DNA from: Paludibacter sp.
Lineage (GTDB): Bacteria > Bacteroidota > Bacteroidia > Bacteroidales > Paludibacteraceae
Direction of reading: 5' to 3'
NCBI GenBank assembly: GCA_031284665.1
Contig: JAITXR010000013.1
Location: forward strand, 1-11,293
DNA: 11,293 nt
Shown here: positions 1 through 5,540 of the stretch, piece after piece
Layout: each line of letters begins with the position of its first letter
How positions within the stretch are numbered: the first letter of the stretch is position 1
Notes under the pieces: generated by a model
Seen by the model: the letters and a program-made list of their open reading frames with translations, nothing else
Told to the model about the DNA's origin: nothing
The model's database searches: none
Translations under genes and position numbers: made by a program

Positions 1-5
1 AAGTA

Positions 6-117
6 ATGTAGAATGTAGAATGTAAAATGTAGAATGTAAAATGTAGAATGTAAAATGTAGAATGTAAAATGTAGAATGTAAAATGTAAAATGTAGAATGT
101 AAAATGTAAAATTGAGA
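6..117. repeat. Tandem heptanucleotide array A (ATGTAGA/ATGTAAA)
   Basis: Fifteen exact head-to-tail 7-base units run from 6 to 110, each ATGTAGA or ATGTAAA, followed by one degenerate unit (ATTGAGA, 111-117). Only the sixth base of the unit varies (G or A), and the two forms largely alternate. The array may continue left of the window. No gene is seen inside it. Heptameric arrays of this kind are known as intergenic repeats in some bacteria, for example the STRR repeats of filamentous cyanobacteria; a relation to those is not implied. Confidence 0.95.
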
Positions 118-136
118 AATTAAGAAATGTAGGAAT
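116..136. repeat. 21-base dispersed repeat, copy 1
   Basis: These 21 bases recur without mismatch at 9463-9483, about 9.3 kb away. Both copies sit beside simple tandem repeats: heptamer array A here, 7- and 8-base repeats there. This points to a dispersed intergenic repeat family rather than chance. The core is GAAATTAAG followed by AAATGTAGG. Confidence 0.8.
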
Positions 137-170
137 GTAAAAATTAGGAATTACGCTGCCTTATATCTTA

Positions 171-289
171 ATACTTAATACTTGATGCTCAATACTCAGT
201 ACTTAATTCTTGATACTTAATTCTTGATACTCAACACTTGATGCTCAATACTTGATACTTAATACTTGATACTCAATATTCAATATTCA
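171..289. repeat. Tandem heptanucleotide array B (ATACTTA/ATACTTG/ATACTCA)
   Basis: Seventeen consecutive 7-base units fit the pattern A-T-A-C-T-Y-R with few substitutions (for example ATACTTG, ATGCTCA, ATTCTTG, ATATTCA). Period and phase hold without a single indel over 119 bases. The sequence differs from array A, but the unit length is the same and only about 50 bases separate them. The last two units overlap the 3' end of the minus-strand lipoprotein gene and supply its stop codon. Confidence 0.93.
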
Positions 290-882
290 AACTCCGGAAC
301 ATCTGATTTTTCGACTACTCTGTAATGAGGATTATAATTTTGATTAAAAGCCGCACTATGATGCAGTGCCTGTGTGGGATTTGCGCGTAAAATACTGTCG
401 ATTTTCGCTTTATCCGTTTCAAAATCTTTAACCGGCAAATGTTTTTTTTCGATAATTCGGGTAATAGTTTGCCATTCGTTTACCCAATTTTTTGTGTTTT
501 TCTCATCCACTTTCGAGGCACCGGCTATAAATGCTTTTGCAAGATTTTCGGCTGAAATTTTCCCTTGCCGAACAGCATCAATATTTATACGGACAAAATT
601 ATGCCTCCACCCAAGCGTTTCAATCATCGGCGCAGATGGCGCGGGAGTGCTGTTTTGTAATTCCGACTGCAAATAATTCAGCACCATTGCCGTATCCGAA
701 ATGGCGTGTCCTGTGCCGAAACAATCCTGATAAAAATTTTTATAAATATCCTGCAAACGCGATTCCGGATATTTTTCGAGTTGTTCGCTAAGCGATTTTT
801 CAATTTGTTGCTCAACATTGCTGCAGCCGGAAAAATAATAACCAACAGCGAAAATGATAATGTATTTCCAAAGATTTTTCAT
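280..882 (-). CDS. Putative lipoprotein of unknown function
   Basis: A 200-residue protein with a lipoprotein signal peptide: basic start (MKNLWK), hydrophobic stretch to about residue 17, then lipobox F-S-G-C with Cys20 as the lipid-modified residue. It is therefore predicted to be membrane-anchored and periplasm- or surface-facing. The mature part is soluble and mostly helical in look, with conserved-looking stretches around residues 38-62 (YPESRLQDIYKNF, FGTGHAISDT), W-R-H-N-F in the middle and H-H-S-A-x-F near the C-terminus. This resembles a hypothetical lipoprotein type found in Bacteroidota, but I know no function for it. It lies 36 bases downstream of the AraC-type gene on the same strand with no clear promoter between, so co-transcription is likely. 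The final residues and the TGA stop fall inside heptamer array B, so the C-terminus may have been altered by repeat growth. Confidence 0.82.
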   Translation of the reverse strand: MKNLWKYIIIFAVGYYFSGCSNVEQQIEKSLSEQLEKYPESRLQDIYKNFYQDCFGTGHAISDTAMVLNYLQSELQNSTPAPSAPMIETLGWRHNFVRINIDAVRQGKISAENLAKAFIAGASKVDEKNTKNWVNEWQTITRIIEKKHLPVKDFETDKAKIDSILRANPTQALHHSAAFNQNYNPHYRVVEKSDVPEFEY

Positions 883-918
883 CGAATTTATTGTTTTTTA
901 ATTGTTTACGTAATTTAA

Positions 919-1812
919 TCAAGGATTAATCTCGCGTCCATACGAGCGATATTCCATTGGCGTATATCCTGCATATTTTTTAAATAGCGAGAAAAAATGT
1001 TCCGCCGAACTGTAACCAAGCATAAATGCAATTTCTTTTACCGAATGTGAAGTGCCAACCAGCATCTGCTTGGCTTTCCGCAATTTAAGTAACTGAAAAT
1101 ATTTTGCCGGAGCGTATCCTGTATATTCTCTGAAAACTTTGCGAAACCACGAATAACTGATATTTAGTTGCTCAGCCATATCTTCAGCATTTATTTGACC
1201 TAAAATATTTGCGTTCATAATCATTTTTGCCTGCTCAATTTTTTGCGCCAAATCGCTTTCCTCAAAAATTTTGTTTTGCGACACCGATAATATTAATCCT
1301 AATATGTGCATCACAATTCCCGAAAGATACTGTTGCGACGCTGCTTTATCCGACTCGGCAATTTCTATTGCGCGGGTAAAAAGATTTATAAGTTCCTCGT
1401 TTATACCTATTTGGAAAATTTGCTTATCGTTTGTCAAAAAGCCTTTTTCCACCGCTTGGTCGATAAATGCTCCTTCAAAACCAATATAATATTCATTCCA
1501 ACCGGTTTCGGGTAAAGGATGATAACTATGCCATTGCTCCGGAAAAATCGCAAAAAGAACACCTTTCGACACTGCAATTTCGTGTTTATTTTCAAACTGC
1601 AAATTCCCTTTTCCCTGCGTTAAATACACAAATTGATACTCGCGTAAAACTCTACCTTTTTTCGCATTGAAAAAATATCCTGATGGATGGTCGGACACGG
1701 GATAAGGCTGAAAGGGCTGTATCGACTGATAGCCAACAGTATTGACCGATAAGCCAAATGTCTTATCTTTATCGTTAACAAGGATATACTTAAAATCGAC
1801 AACAGAATTCAT
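919..1812 (-). CDS. AraC-family transcriptional regulator
   Basis: A 297-residue DNA-binding regulator. The N-terminal half (about 25-115) looks like the AraC-type cupin sensor domain (strand-rich, with Y-L-T-Q-G-K-G, P-x-Q-W-H-S-Y-H and W-x-E-Y-Y-I-G-F). The C-terminal 100 residues are a typical double helix-turn-helix (HTH_18): first helix pair about 208-228 (AEDMAEQLNISYSWFRKVF), second about 258-278 (VKEIAFMLGYSSAEHFFSLF), ending with the family signature F-K-K-Y-x-G-Y-T-P-x-E-Y-R. The ATG at 1812 is preferred. An upstream in-frame TTG (1848) would add 12 residues and put the gene start inside a hairpin. The ligand cannot be read from the sequence. The lipoprotein gene 36 bases downstream is the likely co-transcribed partner; sensing of a carbohydrate is only a guess from the family. 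Confidence 0.9.
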   Translation of the reverse strand: MNSVVDFKYILVNDKDKTFGLSVNTVGYQSIQPFQPYPVSDHPSGYFFNAKKGRVLREYQFVYLTQGKGNLQFENKHEIAVSKGVLFAIFPEQWHSYHPLPETGWNEYYIGFEGAFIDQAVEKGFLTNDKQIFQIGINEELINLFTRAIEIAESDKAASQQYLSGIVMHILGLILSVSQNKIFEESDLAQKIEQAKMIMNANILGQINAEDMAEQLNISYSWFRKVFREYTGYAPAKYFQLLKLRKAKQMLVGTSHSVKEIAFMLGYSSAEHFFSLFKKYAGYTPMEYRSYGREINP

Positions 1813-1837
1813 ATAATCTATTAAAAAGGTTTGTTGT

Positions 1838-1856
1838 AACCCTAACAAGTAGGGTT
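1838..1856 (-). promoter_or_regulatory. Inverted repeat in the leader of the AraC-type gene
   Basis: Perfect 7-bp inverted repeat, AACCCTA (1838-1844) and TAGGGTT (1850-1856), with a 5-base spacer, centred about 35 bases upstream of the ATG. It could be an operator, possibly for autoregulation, or an mRNA leader hairpin. I see no good -7 element near it, so the role is open. Confidence 0.5.
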
Positions 1857-1916
1857 GTAAAAAATTTAAATATTTTTTTTATCTTTTCGTTCTAATCAAT
1901 TGTGTTATTAAAAGTC

Positions 1917-2022
1917 TTGCAAGCCGTAGGTTTGCATCGCTCGGTAGAAACAACAGACAATATCCACAAGGATTGGGCAAATATCCATATTCTACCGAGC
2001 GATTCATTCCTAACGGAATGAA
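1917..2022. repeat. Three-hairpin structured element, likely dispersed repeat
   Basis: Three adjoining stem-loops. (1) TGCAA 1918-1922 with TTGCA 1932-1936. (2) A perfect 14-bp stem, 1936-1949 with 1990-2003 (ATCGCTCGGTAGAA and its complement), closing a 40-base loop that itself contains two ATATCC copies and an ATCC-ACAA-GGAT mini-stem. (3) An 8-bp stem, TTCATTCC 2003-2010 with GGAATGAA 2015-2022, loop TAAC. Stems meet end to end with no spacer. There is no open frame and no T-run after the stems, so a terminator is unlikely. It looks like a REP- or MITE-type repeat or a structured RNA; which one cannot be told here. Confidence 0.65.
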
Positions 2023-2112
2023 AACTCAAACCAATCAATTTTTTACAATTTACCTTATAAGGGTTTAATTCCTATGAGGGTTAATCCAAAGAATTATTTA
2101 ACGATAAAAAAT

Positions 2113-2613
2113 TTAAAACTCATAAACCTTAGGCTCACCTGCAAATGAATAAAATGTTGCAGTTACAGATGTTAGCGCAAGCACAAAAGTATTATCGTCG
2201 TCGGGCGAATACATTGCTTTTAACGATGGATATTGCTCGAGCATAAATTGTTTAACCTCGCGCCGGTCGTCGGGCGTGGCAATGGCTTGAATGCGCACCC
2301 ATTCGCCGGAAGATTGGTCGTAAGCGCAAATTTCAATTTTGGGATTTGCAATCATCTGTTGGGATACATTTTTGCGTTTTCCGGTTTGAATATACAATTT
2401 TCCATCGTAAATGGCAATAGTGCCAAAAGGGCGTACTCGCGGCTGGTCTGCATCGGTTGTTGCAAGAAAATAATAACTGCATTTGCGGATAAAATCGTGT
2501 ACTTCTTTCATTTCGTTTTGTTGATTTTGTGTTAATAATTGAGAGTTTTGGTCGCCTGCAAGGGCTGAAAATGCTATCGAAACAGCGATAATGCTAAAAA
2601 AAAGTTTTTTCAT
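2113..2613 (-). CDS. Pyridoxamine 5'-phosphate oxidase-like flavoprotein with signal peptide
   Basis: A 166-residue protein. Residues 1-19 form a classic Sec signal peptide (MKK, hydrophobic core, cleavage after A-L-A). Residues about 36-166 match the small split-barrel FMN-binding fold of the PPOX-like family: a start like F-I-R-K-C-S-Y-Y-F-L-A-T-T, then R-V-R-P-F-G-T, G-K-L-Y-I-Q-T-G-K-R-K-N-V-S-Q-Q-M, N-P-K-I-E-I-C-A-Y, and a C-terminal strand with F-Y-S-F. Most relatives are cytoplasmic flavin- or F420-binding reductases or oxidases without a leader. Here the protein should be exported, unless Met35 (codon at 2509-2511) is also used as a cytosolic start. The real substrate is unknown; the family name does not prove PNP oxidase activity. 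A -7 match (TAACTTTG) lies 27 bases upstream. The gene is divergent from the Usp gene. Confidence 0.85.
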   Translation of the reverse strand: MKKLFFSIIAVSIAFSALAGDQNSQLLTQNQQNEMKEVHDFIRKCSYYFLATTDADQPRVRPFGTIAIYDGKLYIQTGKRKNVSQQMIANPKIEICAYDQSSGEWVRIQAIATPDDRREVKQFMLEQYPSLKAMYSPDDDNTFVLALTSVTATFYSFAGEPKVYEF

Positions 2614-2639
2614 TTTGATAAGTTTTATGTTTTGCAGAA

Positions 2640-2672
2640 CAAAGTTATTAAATTTATCTAAACAAATTCAAA
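2640..2672 (-). promoter_or_regulatory. Promoter of the PPOX-like gene
   Basis: Minus-strand -7 element TAACTTTG (2640-2647), matching Bacteroidota TAnnTTTG, with a -33 TTTG at 2669-2672 and a 21-bp gap. The start codon follows about 26 bases on. Confidence 0.6.
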
Positions 2673-2682
2673 AAAAAACAAT

Positions 2683-2690
2683 TACTTTTG
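2683..2690 (+). promoter_or_regulatory. -7 element of the Usp gene promoter
   Basis: TACTTTTG matches TAnnTTTG exactly, 22 bases before the Usp start codon. I see no good -33 TTTG at the right distance, so an activator or alternative sigma factor may be involved. It is back to back with the promoter of the PPOX-like gene. Confidence 0.5.
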
Positions 2691-2712
2691 TTTTAAAATA
2701 ATAAAAAACACA

Positions 2713-3810
2713 ATGGAAGATAAACTTGTTACCTTAGCAATACGCACATATCAGCGAGCCACAATGCTCAAAGCAGTGCTTGAAAAAAACGGCATCGAAG
2801 TCATTATTCACAATCTGAATATCGAAAACCCCGAAGTGGCTGTGGGTGTTCGCGTGCGAATTAAAGAGTCGGATTTGCCAAAGGCTCTGACTATTGTCGA
2901 AGAAATTGAAAAGGCGTGGGAGCCTGCTGCCGATAAATCGACAAAACGCACGCAAGTGCTGATTGCCCTGAATTTTGCGGATTTAATCGAAGGCACTATT
3001 GATGCCGGTTTTGCTATTGCCAAACTGCTCGATGCCGAAGTGGTAATTTTACACGTTTATTTTATGCCATCTTATACTTTTGCCGAACATCATTCGGTTA
3101 AAACTTACAGCGTGAAGCACAACGAACTGTTACGCCGAACTATTAATCTGACTAAAGCGGATGCCGAAAATACCGAAAATATGATTAAAAAACGTATTGC
3201 AAATCACGAAATTGCTGATATTCCATTCAGTTTTGTGCTTAAAGAAGGTGTCCCCGAAGACCAAATTATTGATTACTGTAAAAAAAATAAACCTGCGCTT
3301 GTGGTTATGGGAACTCACGGAAAAGGCGTGGCGACCGAACTTATCGGGAGTGTTACTGCCGAAGTTATGGAATCCACGTCGGTGCCTGTGTTTGCAGTGC
3401 CGGCTCACAGTACGGAAAAAATTTCAGAAATTCACAGGATTGCTTTTGTTACAAACTTTGACCAAAAAGACCTTATCGCTATTGACAAAACTCTCGAATT
3501 TTTTGGCTCAAAGAAAACCGATATTTATTTTATCCACGCAAGAGAAAAAAACGAGGCTTGGGACGAGGTAATGCTTGGCGGCATAGAAGCCTATTTTTCA
3601 AAGCATTATCCCAACATATCGGCTCATTATAATTTTGTGGGCTTTGGTGATAATCCTGATATTTTGAGCGATTTTCTGAGCGAAAACAAAATTTCGCTTG
3701 TGGCTTTCAACGCACGCCGCAGAAATATGTTTGCACGACTGTTTAACCCCGGCTTGTCGTATAGTTTGGTGCTACATTCAAACACAATGCTGTTTGTTAC
3801 ACACATTTAA
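2713..3810 (+). CDS. Universal stress protein with N-terminal DUF2007-like domain
   Basis: A 365-residue cytoplasmic protein. Residues 1-66 resemble DUF2007, a small putative signal-transducing domain (L-V-T-L-A-I-R-T-Y-Q, G-I-E-V-I-I-H-N, V-R-V-R-I-K-E-S-D-L-P-K-A). Residues about 78-231 form a complete Usp domain: V-L-I-A-L-N-F start, V-V-I-L-H-V strand, and the nucleotide loop G200-T-H-G203 followed by G212-S213, close to the ATP-binding G-x2-G-x9-G-S pattern but with one residue less between the second glycine and G-S. Residues about 240-365 form a second Usp-like half in which this loop is absent (F-N-A-R-R-R-N-M-F-A-R-L-F), so it probably does not bind nucleotide the same way. Tandem Usp proteins are common in Bacteroidota. 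The fused DUF2007 suggests an extra input or partner-binding role. It is single and monocistronic. ATG follows the -7 element by 22 bases. Confidence 0.88.
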   Translation: MEDKLVTLAIRTYQRATMLKAVLEKNGIEVIIHNLNIENPEVAVGVRVRIKESDLPKALTIVEEIEKAWEPAADKSTKRTQVLIALNFADLIEGTIDAGFAIAKLLDAEVVILHVYFMPSYTFAEHHSVKTYSVKHNELLRRTINLTKADAENTENMIKKRIANHEIADIPFSFVLKEGVPEDQIIDYCKKNKPALVVMGTHGKGVATELIGSVTAEVMESTSVPVFAVPAHSTEKISEIHRIAFVTNFDQKDLIAIDKTLEFFGSKKTDIYFIHAREKNEAWDEVMLGGIEAYFSKHYPNISAHYNFVGFGDNPDILSDFLSENKISLVAFNARRRNMFARLFNPGLSYSLVLHSNTMLFVTHI

Positions 3811-4086
3811 TCCAATTACGAATTAAAATTACGAGTAATCCAACGACCTTGCTTTCTGCATTGCAAGTGCTTTGTTTTAACTCTAACAGAGTTCAGTATA
3901 GTTCGATGAAAGTTGCGGAAATTCCTGCTGATGCAAAGTTGCCTATTATTCTTTTACGATATGACATAATTTTGTACTTTACATTTTTTGAACGTTTTAC
4001 TTCGTAAACAGCATATAAACAGTTCAAACCTACCGAATATGCAAAATTAGTTGGTAAATGGGTAGATGAAAATCTATCAAAATAAA
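3811..4086. other. Spacer with hairpin and possible gene remnant
   Basis: AT-rich, with two copies of AATTACGA near the left end and a perfect hairpin AACTCT (3879-3884), loop AAC, AGAGTT (3888-3893). No T-run follows it, so it is a weak terminator candidate for the Usp gene. The right half holds a plus-strand frame described separately. Confidence 0.45.
3906..4085 (+). pseudogene. Possible broken small gene (in-frame stop)
   Basis: From ATG 3906 a plus-strand frame gives 33 codons (M-K-V-A-E-I-P-A-D-A-K-L-P-I start), then TAA at 4005-4007, then 25 further codons in the same frame ending in E-Y-A-K-L-V-G-K-W-V-D-E-N-L before TAA at 4083-4085. The second part has the charged, coding-like composition of a real C-terminus, while the stretch just before the stop is T-rich. 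I do not recognise the family. It could be a decayed gene or chance; the opposite strand is also open but starts only at a TTG. Confidence 0.22.
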
Positions 4087-4425
4087 TCAATCTTTGTGTG
4101 GAGTATAAATATAATTACATTTTTGATTTGGTAAAATATTTTTATGTCCTTTCCCAATAAATTCACCCAATCCATCTTTGCCATTAGGATAAGCAAAACA
4201 AGTACCAAGAGGAAGTTCTTTATGATAGCGTGCGGAATGCGCACAATCTTCACAAACCCATTCAAACACATAATCTCCTATTTGGTCGTCAAAAGGCTTA
4301 TCGTGTTCTGTGATTGACTTTTGCCAATCTATACCGTCCGGATATGCTCTACAACCCTCAAGAACACCTTTTGCATTTCCAGCAAAGTGTTTACATTCAA
4401 AGCAAATTTGTTTATCATTTCTCAT
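4087..4425 (-). CDS. Small cysteine-rich protein with duplicated C-x2-C-x-H module
   Basis: A 112-residue soluble protein starting at the ATG at 4425; a longer frame to 4473 would add a hydrophobic, low-complexity stretch and is not favoured. It has two similar halves. Half 1: C8-x2-C11-x-H13, then C25-x-A-Y-P-x-G31. Half 2: C58-x2-C61-x-H63, then C76-x-A-Y-P-x-G82, with another Cys at 103. The spacing Cys11-Cys25 and Cys61-Cys76 is 14 and 15. The pattern of four possible ligands per half suggests two zinc or other metal sites. Half 1 also resembles small bacterial hypothetical proteins with C-x2-C-x-H-F and F/Y-P-x-G-I followed by D-H-x-x-P. No enzyme motif is seen and no function is known. 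It stands alone on the minus strand, beside the plus-strand toxin-antitoxin genes. Confidence 0.75.
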   Translation of the reverse strand: MRNDKQICFECKHFAGNAKGVLEGCRAYPDGIDWQKSITEHDKPFDDQIGDYVFEWVCEDCAHSARYHKELPLGTCFAYPNGKDGLGEFIGKGHKNILPNQKCNYIYTPHKD

Positions 4426-4450
4426 AATTAAAAAATATAAAATTAATATA

Positions 4451-4458
4451 CAAATATA
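4451..4458 (-). promoter_or_regulatory. -7 element of the cysteine-rich protein gene
   Basis: Minus-strand TATATTTG matches TAnnTTTG and lies 25 bases before the ATG at 4425. No TTTG is found at the usual -33 distance, so this is tentative. Confidence 0.42.
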
Positions 4459-4662
4459 CAAAAAAAATACCATATTTTATTCATTATTAGCAACTTAAAA
4501 TAAACTAAGTTGTTTATCGGTTGGGTTTATTATTAATAGCTTTCAACAAAAAAATCGGAAATGTACTTCAATTTCATCATTGTAAGCAAAAAATCTAAAA
4601 ATTTAGGTTGGCAGTGCAAAGATAATTTAAAAACAAAAACATTGAAAATAGTTGCCCGAGAA

Positions 4663-4694
4663 TTTGGATAGTTGTAAAATTACAACTATTTTTG
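4663..4694 (+). promoter_or_regulatory. hicAB promoter with overlapping operator
   Basis: -33 TTTG (4663-4666), 20-bp gap, -7 TATTTTTG (4687-4694). The gap is filled by a perfect 10-bp inverted repeat, ATAGTTGTAA (4668-4677) and TTACAACTAT (4680-4689), with a 2-base centre. A further direct half-site ATAGTTG (4648-4654) lies exactly 20 bp upstream of the left arm. The layout is what one expects for autorepression by the HicB DNA-binding domain. Confidence 0.75.
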
Positions 4695-4724
4695 TAGGGT
4701 CAGATTTAAAAGCAAAAAAGTTCT

Positions 4725-4919
4725 ATGAAAATTTGGAAAGTAAAATCAATCGTTGCTTATATCGAAAGCGATGGTTGGTACTTAGTAACTCAACGAGGTA
4801 GCCACAAGCAATTCAAGCATCCTACAAAGCCCGGTCGCGTAACAGTTCCGGGTGGATGGAATGACGATTTGCCTCCCGGCACCTCAAAAAGTATTTTAAT
4901 TCAAGCGGGGCTATATTAG
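4725..4919 (+). CDS. hicA: HicA toxin, mRNA interferase
   Basis: A 64-residue protein of the HicA (YcfA-like) family with a double-stranded-RNA-binding fold. Toxins of this family cleave mRNA to stop translation. The core signature is present: G-W-Y-L-V-T-Q-R-G-S-H-K-Q-F-K-H-P, with His27 in the G-S-H motif as the catalytic histidine, followed by V-T-V-P-G-G and the C-terminal helix region T-S-K-S-I-L-I-Q-A-G-L. Length is normal for the family and nothing is missing, so it should be active. It is first in an operon with hicB, 33 bases apart, under an operator-controlled promoter. Confidence 0.93.
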   Translation: MKIWKVKSIVAYIESDGWYLVTQRGSHKQFKHPTKPGRVTVPGGWNDDLPPGTSKSILIQAGLY

Positions 4920-4952
4920 TGCTGCCTTTCAAAAAATCAAAAATCAAAAAAA

Positions 4953-5357
4953 ATGGGAAAAGTAACAGTAACAGTAGAAATTACCGATAATAATTATGCA
5001 GCATATTTGGATGAATTGCCGGGCTGTGTATCTACCGGAAAAACATTTGAAGAGTTGAAACAAAACATTGCCGATGCAGTGGAATTTCATTTAGATGGAA
5101 TGCGTGAAGATGGCGATGAAATCCCATCTGCGTTTGCAACTGATTACGAACTTATCTATAAGTTCGACCCCCAAAGTTTACTCATTCTTTATAACGGTAT
5201 TTTTACCAATGCCGCGCTGGAACGCCTTACAGGTATAAATCAGCGGCAACTACAGCGTTATTCGGCAGGCACAAGCCGTCCGCGCAGAGAGCAGTCTTCA
5301 AGAATAACACACGCATTACATCATCTTGGACGTGAACTGTTAGCCGTAGAACTTTAA
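4953..5357 (+). CDS. hicB: HicB antitoxin with C-terminal helix-turn-helix
   Basis: A 134-residue antitoxin. Residues about 3-62 are the partial RNase-H-like HicB domain that masks HicA (V-T-V-E-I, A-A-Y-L-D-E-L-P-G-C-V-S-T-G-K-T, then the helix E-E-L-K-Q-N-I-A-D-A-V-E-F-H). Residues about 88-130 form a helix-turn-helix (N-A-A-L-E-R-L-T-G-I-N-Q-R-Q-L-Q-R-Y) expected to bind the operator at 4668-4689. It is the second gene of the operon, so toxin comes first, as is usual for hicAB. An intrinsic terminator follows 40 bases after the stop. Confidence 0.93.
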   Translation: MGKVTVTVEITDNNYAAYLDELPGCVSTGKTFEELKQNIADAVEFHLDGMREDGDEIPSAFATDYELIYKFDPQSLLILYNGIFTNAALERLTGINQRQLQRYSAGTSRPRREQSSRITHALHHLGRELLAVEL

Positions 5358-5396
5358 TTCTAAATTTGACAAATTATAAATTATTTACGGCTTTGC

Positions 5397-5422
5397 AACC
5401 CTCGCTATTCGAGGGTTTTTTT
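5397..5422 (+). terminator. Intrinsic terminator of hicAB
   Basis: Stem AACCCTCG (5397-5404) and CGAGGGTT (5410-5417), loop CTATT, followed by a run of seven T starting at 5416. Strong rho-independent form. Confidence 0.88.
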
Positions 5423-5540
5423 ATAAATTTTTCAACAATTAATGCCGCACAATAAATTTTTATCCTCAAAAAAATAATTTAGTAAACGTTAAATATACCT
5501 TATTTTAGAAAAGAAGTTTACATAATTGATAATTTATTAT

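Larger units (their letters stand above)
1813..2112. other. Gene-free stretch between the AraC-type gene and the PPOX-like gene
   Basis: 300 bases without a convincing reading frame on either strand. It holds the AraC leader hairpin (1838-1856), the three-hairpin element (1917-2022), and the palindrome CCTTATAAGG (2053-2062) followed by two near copies of AGGGTTAATTCC (about 2060-2088). The right half looks like a dispersed repeat cassette rather than a regulatory region. Confidence 0.6.
4426..4724. other. Intergenic stretch between the cysteine-rich gene and hicA
   Basis: Divergent, AT-rich spacer of 299 bases. It carries the cysteine-rich gene's -7 candidate (4451-4458), a further minus-strand -7 match TATCTTTG (4617-4624), and the hicA promoter-operator (4648-4694). 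No gene of reasonable length is seen. A minus-strand 15-codon frame (M-M-K-L-K-Y-I-S-D-F-F-V-E-S-Y, roughly 4535-4582) is too short to call. Confidence 0.6.

Noticed and set aside
6..289. CRISPR array
   Set aside because: Units are 7 bases with no spacers; there are no cas genes nearby.
1936..2003. Rho-independent terminator for the PPOX-like gene
   Set aside because: The loop is 40 bases and no T-run follows on the minus strand.
2233..2535. 100-codon plus-strand frame opposite the PPOX-like gene
   Set aside because: Antisense shadow of a gene with a clear family match and signal peptide.
3893..4090. Minus-strand frame of 65 codons next to the cysteine-rich gene
   Set aside because: It starts only at a TTG, overlaps the preceding stop, and has no domain-like pattern; the plus strand reads more like coding sequence.
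4426..4473. N-terminal extension of the cysteine-rich protein (hydrophobic, signal-like)
   Set aside because: The extension comes from AT-rich promoter DNA containing the -7 match, and the ATG at 4425 gives a normal soluble start right before the first C-x2-C.
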